A DNA stretch of 64,000 nt from Malikia sp. GTDB lineage: Bacteria; Pseudomonadota; Gammaproteobacteria; Burkholderiales; Burkholderiaceae_C. The stretch spans positions 1 to 64,000 of the forward strand of contig NZ_JAQTZS010000009.1 in the NCBI RefSeq assembly GCF_028687635.1, given 5' to 3'. Under the pieces are notes generated by a model. It worked only from the letters and a program-made list of their open reading frames with translations. It was not told the origin of the DNA and did not search any database. The position numbers and the translations under genes were made by a program. This document shows, piece after piece, positions 38,372 to 47,985 of this stretch; within the stretch, counting starts at the first letter, position 1; the number at the start of each line of letters is the position of its first letter.

Positions 38372-39124
38372 ATGGCATACCGCTACGACCCCGACCTCGA
38401 ATTCCTCGAACAATGCGCGTCCAAGGATATGGACGACCTGGTCTACTGCATCACGCACGACAAGGATGGCAGCGCCAGGATCACCGAGGAGTTGACCGCC
38501 ACCGCCGTGTACAAGCGGCACAACCCAGACCATCACCAGTACTGGGAACTGATCGCGGCGGAAGTCCAATGCTTTGGTGCCAACAGCTTCGCGACCCTCT
38601 TCAGAGGCGGCAAGGGCGTTCAGTACAAGGAAGTCCTGACGGATGTCTGCGAAAAGATGAAGGTCAACTTCAACAAGGACTCCAACGTAGAAGTCATTGA
38701 GCAGAACCTGCTGATGAAGATACTCAAGGACTCGATCGAAAAGATGTCGGCCGCCGAAGTCCGGCAACTAGCCGAGTCGATGGGCGTGAAAAACTTGAAC
38801 ACGATCACGCCCGAGGCCTTGGTAGGTGGATTCCAGACCATCTTCAGGATGGGAGGATTCAAGTCCTACCAGCTCACCTTGATCGTCGTCAACGCGGTCA
38901 TGAAAGCCTTGATGGGCCGTGGTCTCACTCTGGCAGGAAACGCAGCTCTTACACGAGTCGCAGCCGTCATGACCGGCCCGATCGGATGGGTCATCACCGG
39001 ACTCTGGACCGCAGTCGATCTGGCTGGCGCGGCGTACCGGGTGACGATTCCCGCCGTCATTCAGATTGCATTCCTGCGCCAGAAGCTCAAGTACGCCGAT
39101 CTGGCTGACGAGATCCAGTTCTGA
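38372..39124 (+). CDS. YaaW-family (UPF0174/DUF3944) protein
   Basis: A 250-residue protein. The N-terminus YDPDLEFLEQCASKDMDDLV is the DUF3944 motif and the C-terminus AYRVTIPAVIQIAFLRQKL matches the conserved tail of E. coli YaaW. A hydrophobic region at about 185-225 (NAALTRVAAVMTGPIGWVIT) may insert in membrane. The YaaW function is unknown. AAGGA precedes the ATG at good spacing. Confidence 0.85.
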   Translation: MAYRYDPDLEFLEQCASKDMDDLVYCITHDKDGSARITEELTATAVYKRHNPDHHQYWELIAAEVQCFGANSFATLFRGGKGVQYKEVLTDVCEKMKVNFNKDSNVEVIEQNLLMKILKDSIEKMSAAEVRQLAESMGVKNLNTITPEALVGGFQTIFRMGGFKSYQLTLIVVNAVMKALMGRGLTLAGNAALTRVAAVMTGPIGWVITGLWTAVDLAGAAYRVTIPAVIQIAFLRQKLKYADLADEIQF

Positions 39125-39148
39125 TTCAAGCAAGCCGAACCCAGCCAA

Positions 39149-40438
39149 ATGCGCAGTTCCACCGAAATCCAGCACGACCTCGACCTCACGCAAGACACGT
39201 TGCGCAGGTTGCGCCTGCGCAAGATGCGTTATGCGGCGACCGGCTTGCTGCTCGCCTCGCTGGGTCTGCTCGTTCTGGCCCATGTTCTGAACGACGGGCA
39301 CCCCGCCTGGGGCTATGTCACGGCCTTCGCCGAAGCCGCGCTGATCGGCGCCATGGCCGACTGGTTCGCGGTCGTCGCGCTGTTCCGGCATCCGCTGGGC
39401 CTGCCGATCTGGCACACGGCGATCATCCCGAACAGCAAGGACGACATCGGCCGCAACCTGGGCGCCTTCGTCGAGAACCATTTCATCACCGAGGAAGCGA
39501 TCGGCAGCAAGATCCGGCAGGCCGACCCCGCCCGGTGGGTGGGCGAATGGCTGCTCAACCCGCTGCACCTGACCGGGCTGGGCCAATCGGCGGCGAACGT
39601 CGCCAGACAGCTGATCGAGGCGCTGGACCACGAACAGATCCGGGATCAGATCCGCGCGGTCGCCAGCCAGCAACTGACCGAGGTTGACCTGTCGGGGACG
39701 GCGGGCCAGCTGGTGGACCGGCTGATGCAGAGCGGCCGGCATCAGGAGCTGCTCGACGCGCTGCTCGATGGCGCCAGCGCCTATCTGGGCGATGCCGAGA
39801 AGTTGCCGACCATCAGCCAGTTCTTGATTGACAGCCTGGGCGTCGAGAACTCGATGATGAAGATGGCGATCAACGCCTACGCACCCAAGTCAATCAACTC
39901 GCTGCACCGGACGCTCGACGAGGTCAGGCGCGATCCGGCGCACCGCTTCCGGCGCGTGTTCGACGGCTGGATCGGCGACTTCGCGCTGCGGCTCAAGGCC
40001 GACCCGCAATGGGCAGAGAAGATCCGACGCCATCAGGCCGAGCTGGTGCAGGACCAGCAGGTGCAGCTGCTGCTGTCGGGGCTGTGGGACGGACTCAAGG
40101 ACCGGCTGCTGCATGACCTGAGCCAGGACCAGCCGGCGCTGCGACACCAGATCCAGACCTGGATACATAGGCTCGGCCAGATCCTGGTCGAGAAGCCCGA
40201 GCTGCGGCAATGGCTGAACCAGGCGATCGAGGACGGCAGCGTCACGCTGGTCCGTCGCTACCGGGGCGAGGTCGGACGCTTCATCGAGCAGCAGCTGGCC
40301 AAATGGACCCGCGAGGAAATGACACAGCGCATCGAGCTCGCGATCGGGCGCGACCTGCAGTTCATCCGCATCAATGGCACGATCGTTGGCGGGCTGATCG
40401 GACTGCTGATTCATGGTTTGAAACAAGCAGTTGGATGA
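39149..40438 (+). CDS. DUF445 (YjiN-like) membrane protein
   Basis: A 429-residue protein. N-terminal helices YAATGLLLASLGLLVLAHVL and VTAFAEAALIGAMADWFAVV, the latter followed by ALFRHPLGLPIWHTAIIP, are the DUF445 signature. A long helical soluble domain follows, and a final helix, INGTIVGGLIGLLIHGLKQA, closes it. This layout suggests two membrane anchors with a large helical span. Function is unknown. 24 bases after the YaaW gene. Confidence 0.9.
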   Translation: MRSSTEIQHDLDLTQDTLRRLRLRKMRYAATGLLLASLGLLVLAHVLNDGHPAWGYVTAFAEAALIGAMADWFAVVALFRHPLGLPIWHTAIIPNSKDDIGRNLGAFVENHFITEEAIGSKIRQADPARWVGEWLLNPLHLTGLGQSAANVARQLIEALDHEQIRDQIRAVASQQLTEVDLSGTAGQLVDRLMQSGRHQELLDALLDGASAYLGDAEKLPTISQFLIDSLGVENSMMKMAINAYAPKSINSLHRTLDEVRRDPAHRFRRVFDGWIGDFALRLKADPQWAEKIRRHQAELVQDQQVQLLLSGLWDGLKDRLLHDLSQDQPALRHQIQTWIHRLGQILVEKPELRQWLNQAIEDGSVTLVRRYRGEVGRFIEQQLAKWTREEMTQRIELAIGRDLQFIRINGTIVGGLIGLLIHGLKQAVG

Positions 40439-40473
40439 AGCGAAAAGCAAAAATCTGACTCTCATCAACAAGC

Positions 40474-40485
40474 GTTATCGATAAC
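40474..40485. promoter_or_regulatory. Perfect 12-bp palindrome GTTATCGATAAC before the small membrane gene
   Basis: Lies 28 bases before the ATG at 40514 in an AT-rich gap, so it may be an operator or part of an internal promoter for the downstream AAA/ZorAB-like genes. Confidence 0.4.
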
Positions 40486-40513
40486 AATAACCAAACCCTA
40501 AGAAAAATCCGAC

Positions 40514-40732
40514 ATGCTGATTGCCATTGCTATCATCGTTGCGCTGTTCATCGGCTGGTTTCTGCTCAAGTTCCTGATAGGCCTGGTCGGCAACGTCCTG
40601 TCAGCGCTGATCGGACTGGCTTTATTGTTCGCACTCATCGCACTGACCTTCATGTTCCCCTATGTGATGATCCCACTATTGATCATCGTCTACTTTTACA
40701 ACAAGAAAAAAGAAGCAAACGAAAACGACTAA
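40514..40732 (+). CDS. Small two-helix membrane protein
   Basis: A 72-residue protein, almost entirely hydrophobic: helices at about 2-25 and 30-62, ending in a charged tail (YFYNKKKEANEND). No family recognised. It is 32 bases upstream of the AAA+ gene and may be a membrane partner. Confidence 0.7.
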   Translation: MLIAIAIIVALFIGWFLLKFLIGLVGNVLSALIGLALLFALIALTFMFPYVMIPLLIIVYFYNKKKEANEND

Positions 40733-40764
40733 AATCTCAGAAAAAACCTAAAGAAAAATATTTG

Positions 40765-41676
40765 ATGAAAAAAATCAACTCAGAGGCGCATTACCTGCGT
40801 CGAGATCCTCGCTTCAAGCTCGATGAGGACCTGATACTTCCGGCTGAAACCCGGGTTCAGATCAACGAGTGCCTGGCCAAGCTCAGGCACCACAAGACCA
40901 TCTACATGGACTGGAACTTCAGCTCGGTCGATCCGCTCGGGATGGGGACAGTGCTGAATTTCTACGGCCCTCCCGGAACGGGAAAGACGCTGGCTGCGGA
41001 GGCACTGGCCGGCACGCTGGGACTGCCTTTCATCTCAATCGGAATCGCTGAGATCGAAAGTAAGTTCATGGGTGAAACGGCAAAGAACATCCAGAGAGCC
41101 TTCGCCGAGACGACCGAAACTGGCGCCGTGCTTTTCTTCGATGAAGCGGACACGCTGCTGGGGAAAAGGCTGTCGTCGGTGACGCAGGGCGTGGACAATG
41201 AAGTCAACTCGATGCGATCGACGATGCTGATCGAGCTCGAACGCTTCGAAGGCATCGCGGTGTTCGCGACCAACTTCGCCAAGAACTACGACGAGGCGTT
41301 CCGCAGCCGGATCAGCTATCACGTGAAGTTCGATCTGCCCGACCTGCAAGCGAGACGCTCGCTCTGGGGCCGGATGCTGGTCAGGGAAATCCCGATTGCG
41401 GGCGAACGCGAGGAATTCATCGACTGGTCTGCCGAGCTCTCGGAAGGCCTGTCGGGCCGGGAAATCCGCACCTGCATGCGGCTTGCACTGCCCAAGCCGC
41501 TGATGCATGCCGGCAACGGCGAGGCCAGGCTCACGCTCGACCACCTGAAGGACAGCATCCATCAAGTCAAGCAGGCGCACGTCGAGATCGGATCGACTGC
41601 ATCGGAAGCCAGGTCATCGGCCAGGGATGCAGCTATCACCAAGCGCATGCTTGGCATTGACTCTGACAAACAATAA
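40765..41676 (+). CDS. AAA+ ATPase (SpoVK/Vps4-like)
   Basis: A 303-residue AAA+ protein. Walker A FYGPPGTGKTLAAEALAG (68-75), Walker B VLFFDEADTLLG (122-132), sensor 1 in VFATNFAKNYDEA, arginine finger in FRSRI, and sensor 2 in LSGREIRTCMRLAL. It has no protease or extra domain, only about 60 N-terminal residues. It probably forms a ring that remodels a partner protein; the next gene product is the natural candidate. I use the ATG at 40765 rather than a TTG one codon earlier. Confidence 0.9.
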   Translation: MKKINSEAHYLRRDPRFKLDEDLILPAETRVQINECLAKLRHHKTIYMDWNFSSVDPLGMGTVLNFYGPPGTGKTLAAEALAGTLGLPFISIGIAEIESKFMGETAKNIQRAFAETTETGAVLFFDEADTLLGKRLSSVTQGVDNEVNSMRSTMLIELERFEGIAVFATNFAKNYDEAFRSRISYHVKFDLPDLQARRSLWGRMLVREIPIAGEREEFIDWSAELSEGLSGREIRTCMRLALPKPLMHAGNGEARLTLDHLKDSIHQVKQAHVEIGSTASEARSSARDAAITKRMLGIDSDKQ

Positions 41677-41687
41677 AAGGATAGAAA

Positions 41688-42992
41688 ATGGGATTTTGGT
41701 CATCAATTGGAAGTGCGATATCGGGCGCAGCCCGCGCAGTTGGCAGCGTCGTGTCATCGGTGGCATCGACGGTTAAAAACGTCGCCAGCAAGGCTTGGGA
41801 AAAAACCAAAGAAGTCGTAGCGAAGGCAGTCAACTGGATGGCCGAAAAGGCCGAAACCTTCGTCGGCAGCGTCAAAAAAGTCTGGCAGTCAGTCAGACCG
41901 TTCATAGACACCCATGTCAGGCCTTTGGTCCAGGCAGCAGCCAAAGTTGCCCCCTGGCCATGGCTAAAGGGCGCGCTGACCGCGCTCGACAAGGGACTGG
42001 CCTACGTTTCGGCCTTCGACCGCTCGCCGCTGGCTAAGAAACTCGACTACGCGATCCGCTGGGTCATCAATGCCGCGAAGAACATGAAGGAAACGCTGCT
42101 GAAGAAGCCAGAGGAAGTCGAGCAAGCCAACGAGCGTAAACAGGTGTTCGAGGAAGCGATCGCCCAGATGCCGGCCGAGGAGGCCAAATCAATTCAGCTC
42201 GCGGCGATGATCAACGACTTCGTTCTGGTGCAAACCGCGATCAAGAACACTTTCGACAAGAACGAAATTAGCGACTTCGAGCATTACCTGCGGCTGCGCG
42301 CAACGCAGAAGCTGCTGAAATATGCCGAACAGACGCTCAACGGTGCGACCGACATCGAGCAAATCAGCGAGGACGACATCTTCCTGCTCAAGGCCAGCGC
42401 TGGACTGCTGGCATCAAAGCCAGAGTTGTCAAACGCGGACGCGGTGAGGCTCGACGACATCATCCAAAAGCGCTACCGCAAGAAACTGATCCCCTTCGTC
42501 TTCGAGGAAATGGTGATGGCCTGGGGCCAGAACCTCGGCGAACTCGAAAAGCAGCTCAAGACCGATACGACCACGCTTTCTAAGAACACCGTGCTGCTAC
42601 GCCGGCTCGAGATGGCCAAGAAGATTTCTGACATCTCAGCTGAGGAGGAAATCGTACTGAATCAAATGAAGACCGAAACCGCAGCGCTCAAGTCGCAAGT
42701 CGACGCACTGAGCGCGCACACGCGTGAAAAAAGGAACTACGTCTACGCGGCCGAAGGCTTCCTGCAAACGCTGGAAAAGTCCCAGGAGGAACTCATAGCC
42801 GAAGGTCGGGACTATCTGGCCGAGGAAGGTGGCCAAGTCGGCATGATCATCATCGACTGCGCACAGCACGGCCGCAAGTGGGAAACGTTGAGTGAGGAGG
42901 ATCAGATGCTGATCATCGACTACGCCAACATCTTCAAGGAAGAAAGCGAAATCCGCGCACAACAACTGATCGAAGTGGAGGTCGGAGCATGA
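41688..42992 (+). CDS. Amphipathic, coiled-coil protein coupled to the ZorA-like gene
   Basis: A 434-residue protein with no family I can name. The first 75 residues (GFWSSIGSAISGAARAVGSV, VSSVASTVKNVASKAWEKTK) form apolipoprotein-like amphipathic helices. Residues 120-400 are helical, with a coiled coil around 275-350 (KLLRRLEMAKKISDISAEEE type). It starts 11 bases after the AAA+ gene and overlaps the ZorA-like start by four bases. It could be the effector or adaptor driven by the channel. Confidence 0.75.
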   Translation: MGFWSSIGSAISGAARAVGSVVSSVASTVKNVASKAWEKTKEVVAKAVNWMAEKAETFVGSVKKVWQSVRPFIDTHVRPLVQAAAKVAPWPWLKGALTALDKGLAYVSAFDRSPLAKKLDYAIRWVINAAKNMKETLLKKPEEVEQANERKQVFEEAIAQMPAEEAKSIQLAAMINDFVLVQTAIKNTFDKNEISDFEHYLRLRATQKLLKYAEQTLNGATDIEQISEDDIFLLKASAGLLASKPELSNADAVRLDDIIQKRYRKKLIPFVFEEMVMAWGQNLGELEKQLKTDTTTLSKNTVLLRRLEMAKKISDISAEEEIVLNQMKTETAALKSQVDALSAHTREKRNYVYAAEGFLQTLEKSQEELIAEGRDYLAEEGGQVGMIIIDCAQHGRKWETLSEEDQMLIIDYANIFKEESEIRAQQLIEVEVGA

Positions 42993-44614
42993 AAATCGAA
43001 ATCATTGAATTTCTGATTCCAAAATTTGAGCCAATCCAGATCATATTTTTCCTGGGAATATTTGGCGCTACCATTGCCACCATGCTGACCGTCAGACGCC
43101 AGGCCAATCCGCTGAACTGGGAAAGAAATTGGCACCATGGCGCCCAGGGCGACAAGTCGGACGACCTCGATGCCGAACATGGCTCAATGCATGACATCTG
43201 CCAGGCGGTGGCTACCAAACCCGAGCAACTGGCCGACGTGATGCCGGGGATCCTGCTCGTGATCGGCCTGCTGGGCACCTTTCTCGGTCTTGGAATTGCG
43301 CTGGACAAGGCGTCTGCGATCCTGACAGACGCTTCGGCCAGCGGCATGGACGACGCGATGTCTAATCTGATGTCGATGATGCAGGGGCTGGGAACAAAGT
43401 TCAAGACTTCGACTTGGGGCATCATCGCCTTTCTGTGGCTGAAGATCTGGGCATCGAACAACGGCTTCGACGAACGCCGACTGCGCTGGACAGCGCAGAA
43501 GATGAAGTGCGAGCTTGACGACTCGCGCAGCCAACAGCTCAGCCGCGATCACCAAGCACAGCACGCATTCGTCACCAGCATCGGGGAACTCGGCGACAAG
43601 ATCTGCGCTACGCTGCTGAAGGAATTCACGCAGCAACGCGATGTACTGAGCAAGGAAGCGGCAGATACCCGTCAGATGTTCCAGAATGAATTGATCCTGA
43701 ATCGTGAGTTGCAGCAGCACAACCAGGAAATCTTCATCGAGCAAAAGACCCTCGCTCGCGATATTCTGCAGCAAGGCACTTCGACGCGCCAGGCCCTAGA
43801 GTCATTCGTCACAGCAAACTCCAGCAACATTGAGTCGATGCGGCAGTCTTCCGAGAAGATGGCGATATCGGCAGACAAGGTCGGCGCATCCGCGACCGAC
43901 CTGGGAACAGCAATTACCAGTTTTGAGACTAATGTCTCTGAAGTGATGAACTTGCTGAAGTGGGATTTGAAGTCGACGATCGACGACATGAACGCGAGCT
44001 TCAAGTTAAACATGGGCGAAATCAGTACCAACCTGGTCAACGCGACAAACAACATCTCGCAGGCCGTTGGCACCTTGTCAACCAGCGTCGAACAGACGAT
44101 GGCCGAAGTAAAAAATTCAATCAACCAGTCACTCGACATCCAGCAGAAAACACAGGCCGTCTTTGGCGAAACCAGCCTAACATTGAACACGAGTGTAGAA
44201 AGTCTGACCCAGCTGATCAACCAGTTGTGCGACGATATCAAATCGGGGCTAAAGGCGGTTTCTGAAAGCGGCCGCCGTATGACATCACTGGACTCGCGTT
44301 ACCAGGAGGTCACGCAGAGCGCCGAGAGCAGTACCAGAAAAATTGATGAATTGCTTGACCAAGTCTCGGATGCGATCAGACGGCTACAAAGCCCGTCGGT
44401 CAACGTCGATCTCAGTCCGCTTTTGAAATCGATTGAATACATCAGAAAGAATCTCGAAAGCCAAGAAGGCAAGCTGGGTGACCAGATCGCGACGGCCGTG
44501 CAGGCCAAGCTACCCACTGCTCAGCTTGATCAGGCCGTTGGACTGCTGCGGGACATCAACAGAAGCCTGAACAAGTCTGAAAAATCTGCTGTCCTAATGC
44601 TGGAAAACCAATGA
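42989..44614 (+). CDS. MotA/TolQ/ExbB-fold channel subunit, ZorA-like
   Basis: A 541-residue protein. Transmembrane helices at about 16-35, 84-104 and 137-156. The motif GLLGTFLGLGIAL and the segment LGTKFKTSTWGIIAFLW are hallmarks of proton-driven MotA/TolQ/ExbB channels. The remaining 380 residues form a long cytoplasmic coiled coil, as in ZorA of Zorya systems (and unlike ExbB/TolQ). With the next gene it should make a 5:2 ion-driven motor. Zorya is a comparison; sequence identity could not be measured. Confidence 0.88.
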   Translation: MKIEIIEFLIPKFEPIQIIFFLGIFGATIATMLTVRRQANPLNWERNWHHGAQGDKSDDLDAEHGSMHDICQAVATKPEQLADVMPGILLVIGLLGTFLGLGIALDKASAILTDASASGMDDAMSNLMSMMQGLGTKFKTSTWGIIAFLWLKIWASNNGFDERRLRWTAQKMKCELDDSRSQQLSRDHQAQHAFVTSIGELGDKICATLLKEFTQQRDVLSKEAADTRQMFQNELILNRELQQHNQEIFIEQKTLARDILQQGTSTRQALESFVTANSSNIESMRQSSEKMAISADKVGASATDLGTAITSFETNVSEVMNLLKWDLKSTIDDMNASFKLNMGEISTNLVNATNNISQAVGTLSTSVEQTMAEVKNSINQSLDIQQKTQAVFGETSLTLNTSVESLTQLINQLCDDIKSGLKAVSESGRRMTSLDSRYQEVTQSAESSTRKIDELLDQVSDAIRRLQSPSVNVDLSPLLKSIEYIRKNLESQEGKLGDQIATAVQAKLPTAQLDQAVGLLRDINRSLNKSEKSAVLMLENQ

Positions 44615-45258
44615 AGGAAAAGCCAACCGAATGGGTGTCGATCTCTGACCTAATGGCTGGCGTGATGGCGGTGGTGATGCTGTTGCTGGTCATCTCGGTA
44701 CTGCAGCGCACTTTCGCCGAGATCAAACACAAGCAGGAAATGGAGCAAGGCGTCGCAGCGCAGAAGAAACAGCTATCGGCAGCACTGAACGACCTCAAGG
44801 TATCGCTGCAGAGCCAGGGCAGCGAGGAACTGGTTGCGGTCGACATCAACTCGGGCAAAATCACCTTGCGCGATAACGTGTTTGACCGAGGCAGCGCCTG
44901 CATCACCAAGCGAGCTCAGGATGCGATCCGAGGCATAGAACCGAGGATCATGGAATTCCTGCGACAGAACACGCACGGCCAGGTAGTCGTCGAAGGGCAT
45001 ACCGACAACCTGCCGGTAAGCCGACCCGTAACCGACTTTGCACGCTTTTGCACCGTCTACGACGACAACTACACGCTGTCAGCGGCGCGCGCGCGCGAAG
45101 CACGCCGGCTGCTGGTAGGGGACGTGGCTGACGACCAAGCGGGGCGAGTGATCGTCGCGGGCTACGGTGACTCGCATCCGCTGGACAATGTGCAGCCGAG
45201 CGACTCAAAAAATCGGCGGGTCGAAGTGCATTTCGTGCTGCAGGAAAGCCGCAAATAG
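44611..45258 (+). CDS. MotB/OmpA-domain channel subunit, ZorB-like
   Basis: A 215-residue protein. One transmembrane helix with a conserved aspartate at its start (SISDLMAGVMAVVMLLLV, Asp13), the position of the proton-carrying residue of MotB/ZorB. A short linker leads to a C-terminal OmpA-like peptidoglycan-binding domain (VVVEGHTDNLPVS, YTLSAARAREARRLL, DSKNRRVEVHF). The start overlaps the ZorA-like stop by four bases. Length matches ZorB (about 240). Confidence 0.9.
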   Translation: MKEKPTEWVSISDLMAGVMAVVMLLLVISVLQRTFAEIKHKQEMEQGVAAQKKQLSAALNDLKVSLQSQGSEELVAVDINSGKITLRDNVFDRGSACITKRAQDAIRGIEPRIMEFLRQNTHGQVVVEGHTDNLPVSRPVTDFARFCTVYDDNYTLSAARAREARRLLVGDVADDQAGRVIVAGYGDSHPLDNVQPSDSKNRRVEVHFVLQESRK

Positions 45259-45338
45259 TGAAACAGCTGTCGTTTGCCTGTGCAGACCTTAGGCACACTG
45301 GCGACTGCTTGCGGTGAGCGGCAACAAAAAGAAAACCC

Positions 45339-45665
45339 ATGGCAAACGAATTCGACGACGGCAGTTTCTGGGACAAGGTCAAACACTTCGCGCTCAAGGC
45401 CGGCAAGGAAGTGATCGAGAAGGCACTGTGGCTGTACTACGCCGCGCAGCAACCCAACACCCCCGTCTGGGCCAAGACCGTGATCTATGGTGCCCTCGTC
45501 TATTTCGTGCTGCCGGTGGACGCGGTACCCGATGCGATTCCGGTCGCGGGCTTCACCGATGACCTGGGCGCGCTGGCGGCGGCGCTCGGGACGGTATCGA
45601 TGTATGTAACCGACGAGGTCAAGCGTATCGCCGCAGAGAAGATGAAGGAATGGTTCGGGGCTTGA
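45339..45665 (+). CDS. DUF1232 (YkvA-like) membrane-associated protein
   Basis: A 108-residue protein with the DUF1232 core VYFVLPVDAVPDAIPVAGFT DDLG (split here) preceded by a hydrophobic stretch. YkvA domains occur in many membrane-associated and stress loci; function is unknown. It ends the co-directional accessory run, 80 bases after the ZorB-like gene. Confidence 0.88.
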   Translation: MANEFDDGSFWDKVKHFALKAGKEVIEKALWLYYAAQQPNTPVWAKTVIYGALVYFVLPVDAVPDAIPVAGFTDDLGALAAALGTVSMYVTDEVKRIAAEKMKEWFGA

Positions 45666-45693
45666 CTGAGCTGCAAGCAGCAAAACACGGCTC

Positions 45694-45810
45694 ATGAGCA
45701 CCGCATCAGGCCCCAAATCTCCCGCCCGCTACATCTGGCAGCAACCGGAATGGCCACGGTTGCGGATCGACATGACCGCCCCGACCGTCGCCCTCCTTGC
45801 GGCACAATCC
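45694..45810 (+). pseudogene. Remnant of a Fic-family protein N-terminus (DUF4172)
   Basis: An ATG-started frame reads MSTASGPKSPARYIWQQPEW then PRLRIDMTAPTVALLAAQS. The pattern YIWQxPxWPxxRxD is the opening of DUF4172-Fic proteins (AMP-transferases). After about 40 residues homology ends and the frame runs into the ArsC-like gene, so it is a truncated remnant. Confidence 0.5.
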
Positions 45811-45815
45811 CCGCC

Positions 45816-46160
45816 ATGGTCAAGATCTATGGCATCCCCAACTGCGACACGGTCAAGAAGGCGCGCGCCTGGCTGACCGAACAGGGCGTCGCCCACGAAT
45901 TCCACGACTTCAAGAAACAGGGCGTGCCCGAGGACAGGCTGGACGCCTGGCAGACTGCAGTCGGCTGGGACAAGCTGCTCAATCGCAAGGGCACGACCTG
46001 GCGCAAGTTGCCGCCTGAACTGCAGGCTGCGGTGGTTGACGCCGCCACGGCCCGCCCGGTGCTGATGGCACATGCCAGCGTGATCAAGCGCCCGGTGGTC
46101 GAGTGGGACAACGCCATCACGGTCGGCTTCGACGCCGACGACTGGGCCAGTCGGGCCTGA
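45816..46160 (+). CDS. ArsC/Spx-family reductase, YffB-like
   Basis: A 114-residue thioredoxin-like protein starting MVKIYGIPNCDTVKKARAWL with one N-terminal cysteine (NCDT) and the ArsC-type core HEFHDFKKQGVPEDRLDAW, KLLNRKGTTWRKL and SVIKRPVVEWDN. The RPV segment replaces the arsenate-reductase arginine site of true ArsC; E. coli YffB is similar. Role is uncertain, probably glutathione-linked thiol reduction. Confidence 0.9.
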   Translation: MVKIYGIPNCDTVKKARAWLTEQGVAHEFHDFKKQGVPEDRLDAWQTAVGWDKLLNRKGTTWRKLPPELQAAVVDAATARPVLMAHASVIKRPVVEWDNAITVGFDADDWASRA

Positions 46161-46283
46161 GGCCGCGACATTTCCCGCAAACCCTGCCGCCCGCGCCTCT
46201 AAAATGGCGGGTTGGTGCGTCGCCGTGGGCGGCGCCAGGCTTTCTCCACATTTTTTAACCGCGATTCCTCGCGAGCGAACTCC

Positions 46284-47958
<1,675 letters not shown>

Positions 47959-47961
47959 AGG

Positions 47962-47985
47962 GGCCGGCAATTGCCGGCCTTTTTT
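47962..47985 (+). terminator. Rho-independent terminator of argG
   Basis: GGCCGGCAA/TTGCCGGCC perfect stem followed by six T (47980-47985). The convergent murB stop lies at its end. Confidence 0.9.

Noticed and set aside
38372-40438. DUF445 and YaaW genes as core chromosome genes unrelated to the island
   Set aside because: Possible, since their GC is nearer the chromosome average, but orientation, spacing and neighbours fit the island better; kept as island members with that reservation.
42989-45258. Canonical Zorya type I, II or III
   Set aside because: ZorA- and ZorB-like proteins are present, but no ZorC, SNF2-like ZorD helicase, HNH ZorE or other known Zorya effector lies on either side.
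42989-45258. Flagellar stator MotAB or TolQR/ExbBD pair
   Set aside because: The long coiled-coil tail of the MotA-like protein and the OmpA domain of its partner rule out TolQR/ExbBD; no flagellar genes or MotA cytoplasmic charged loop are seen.
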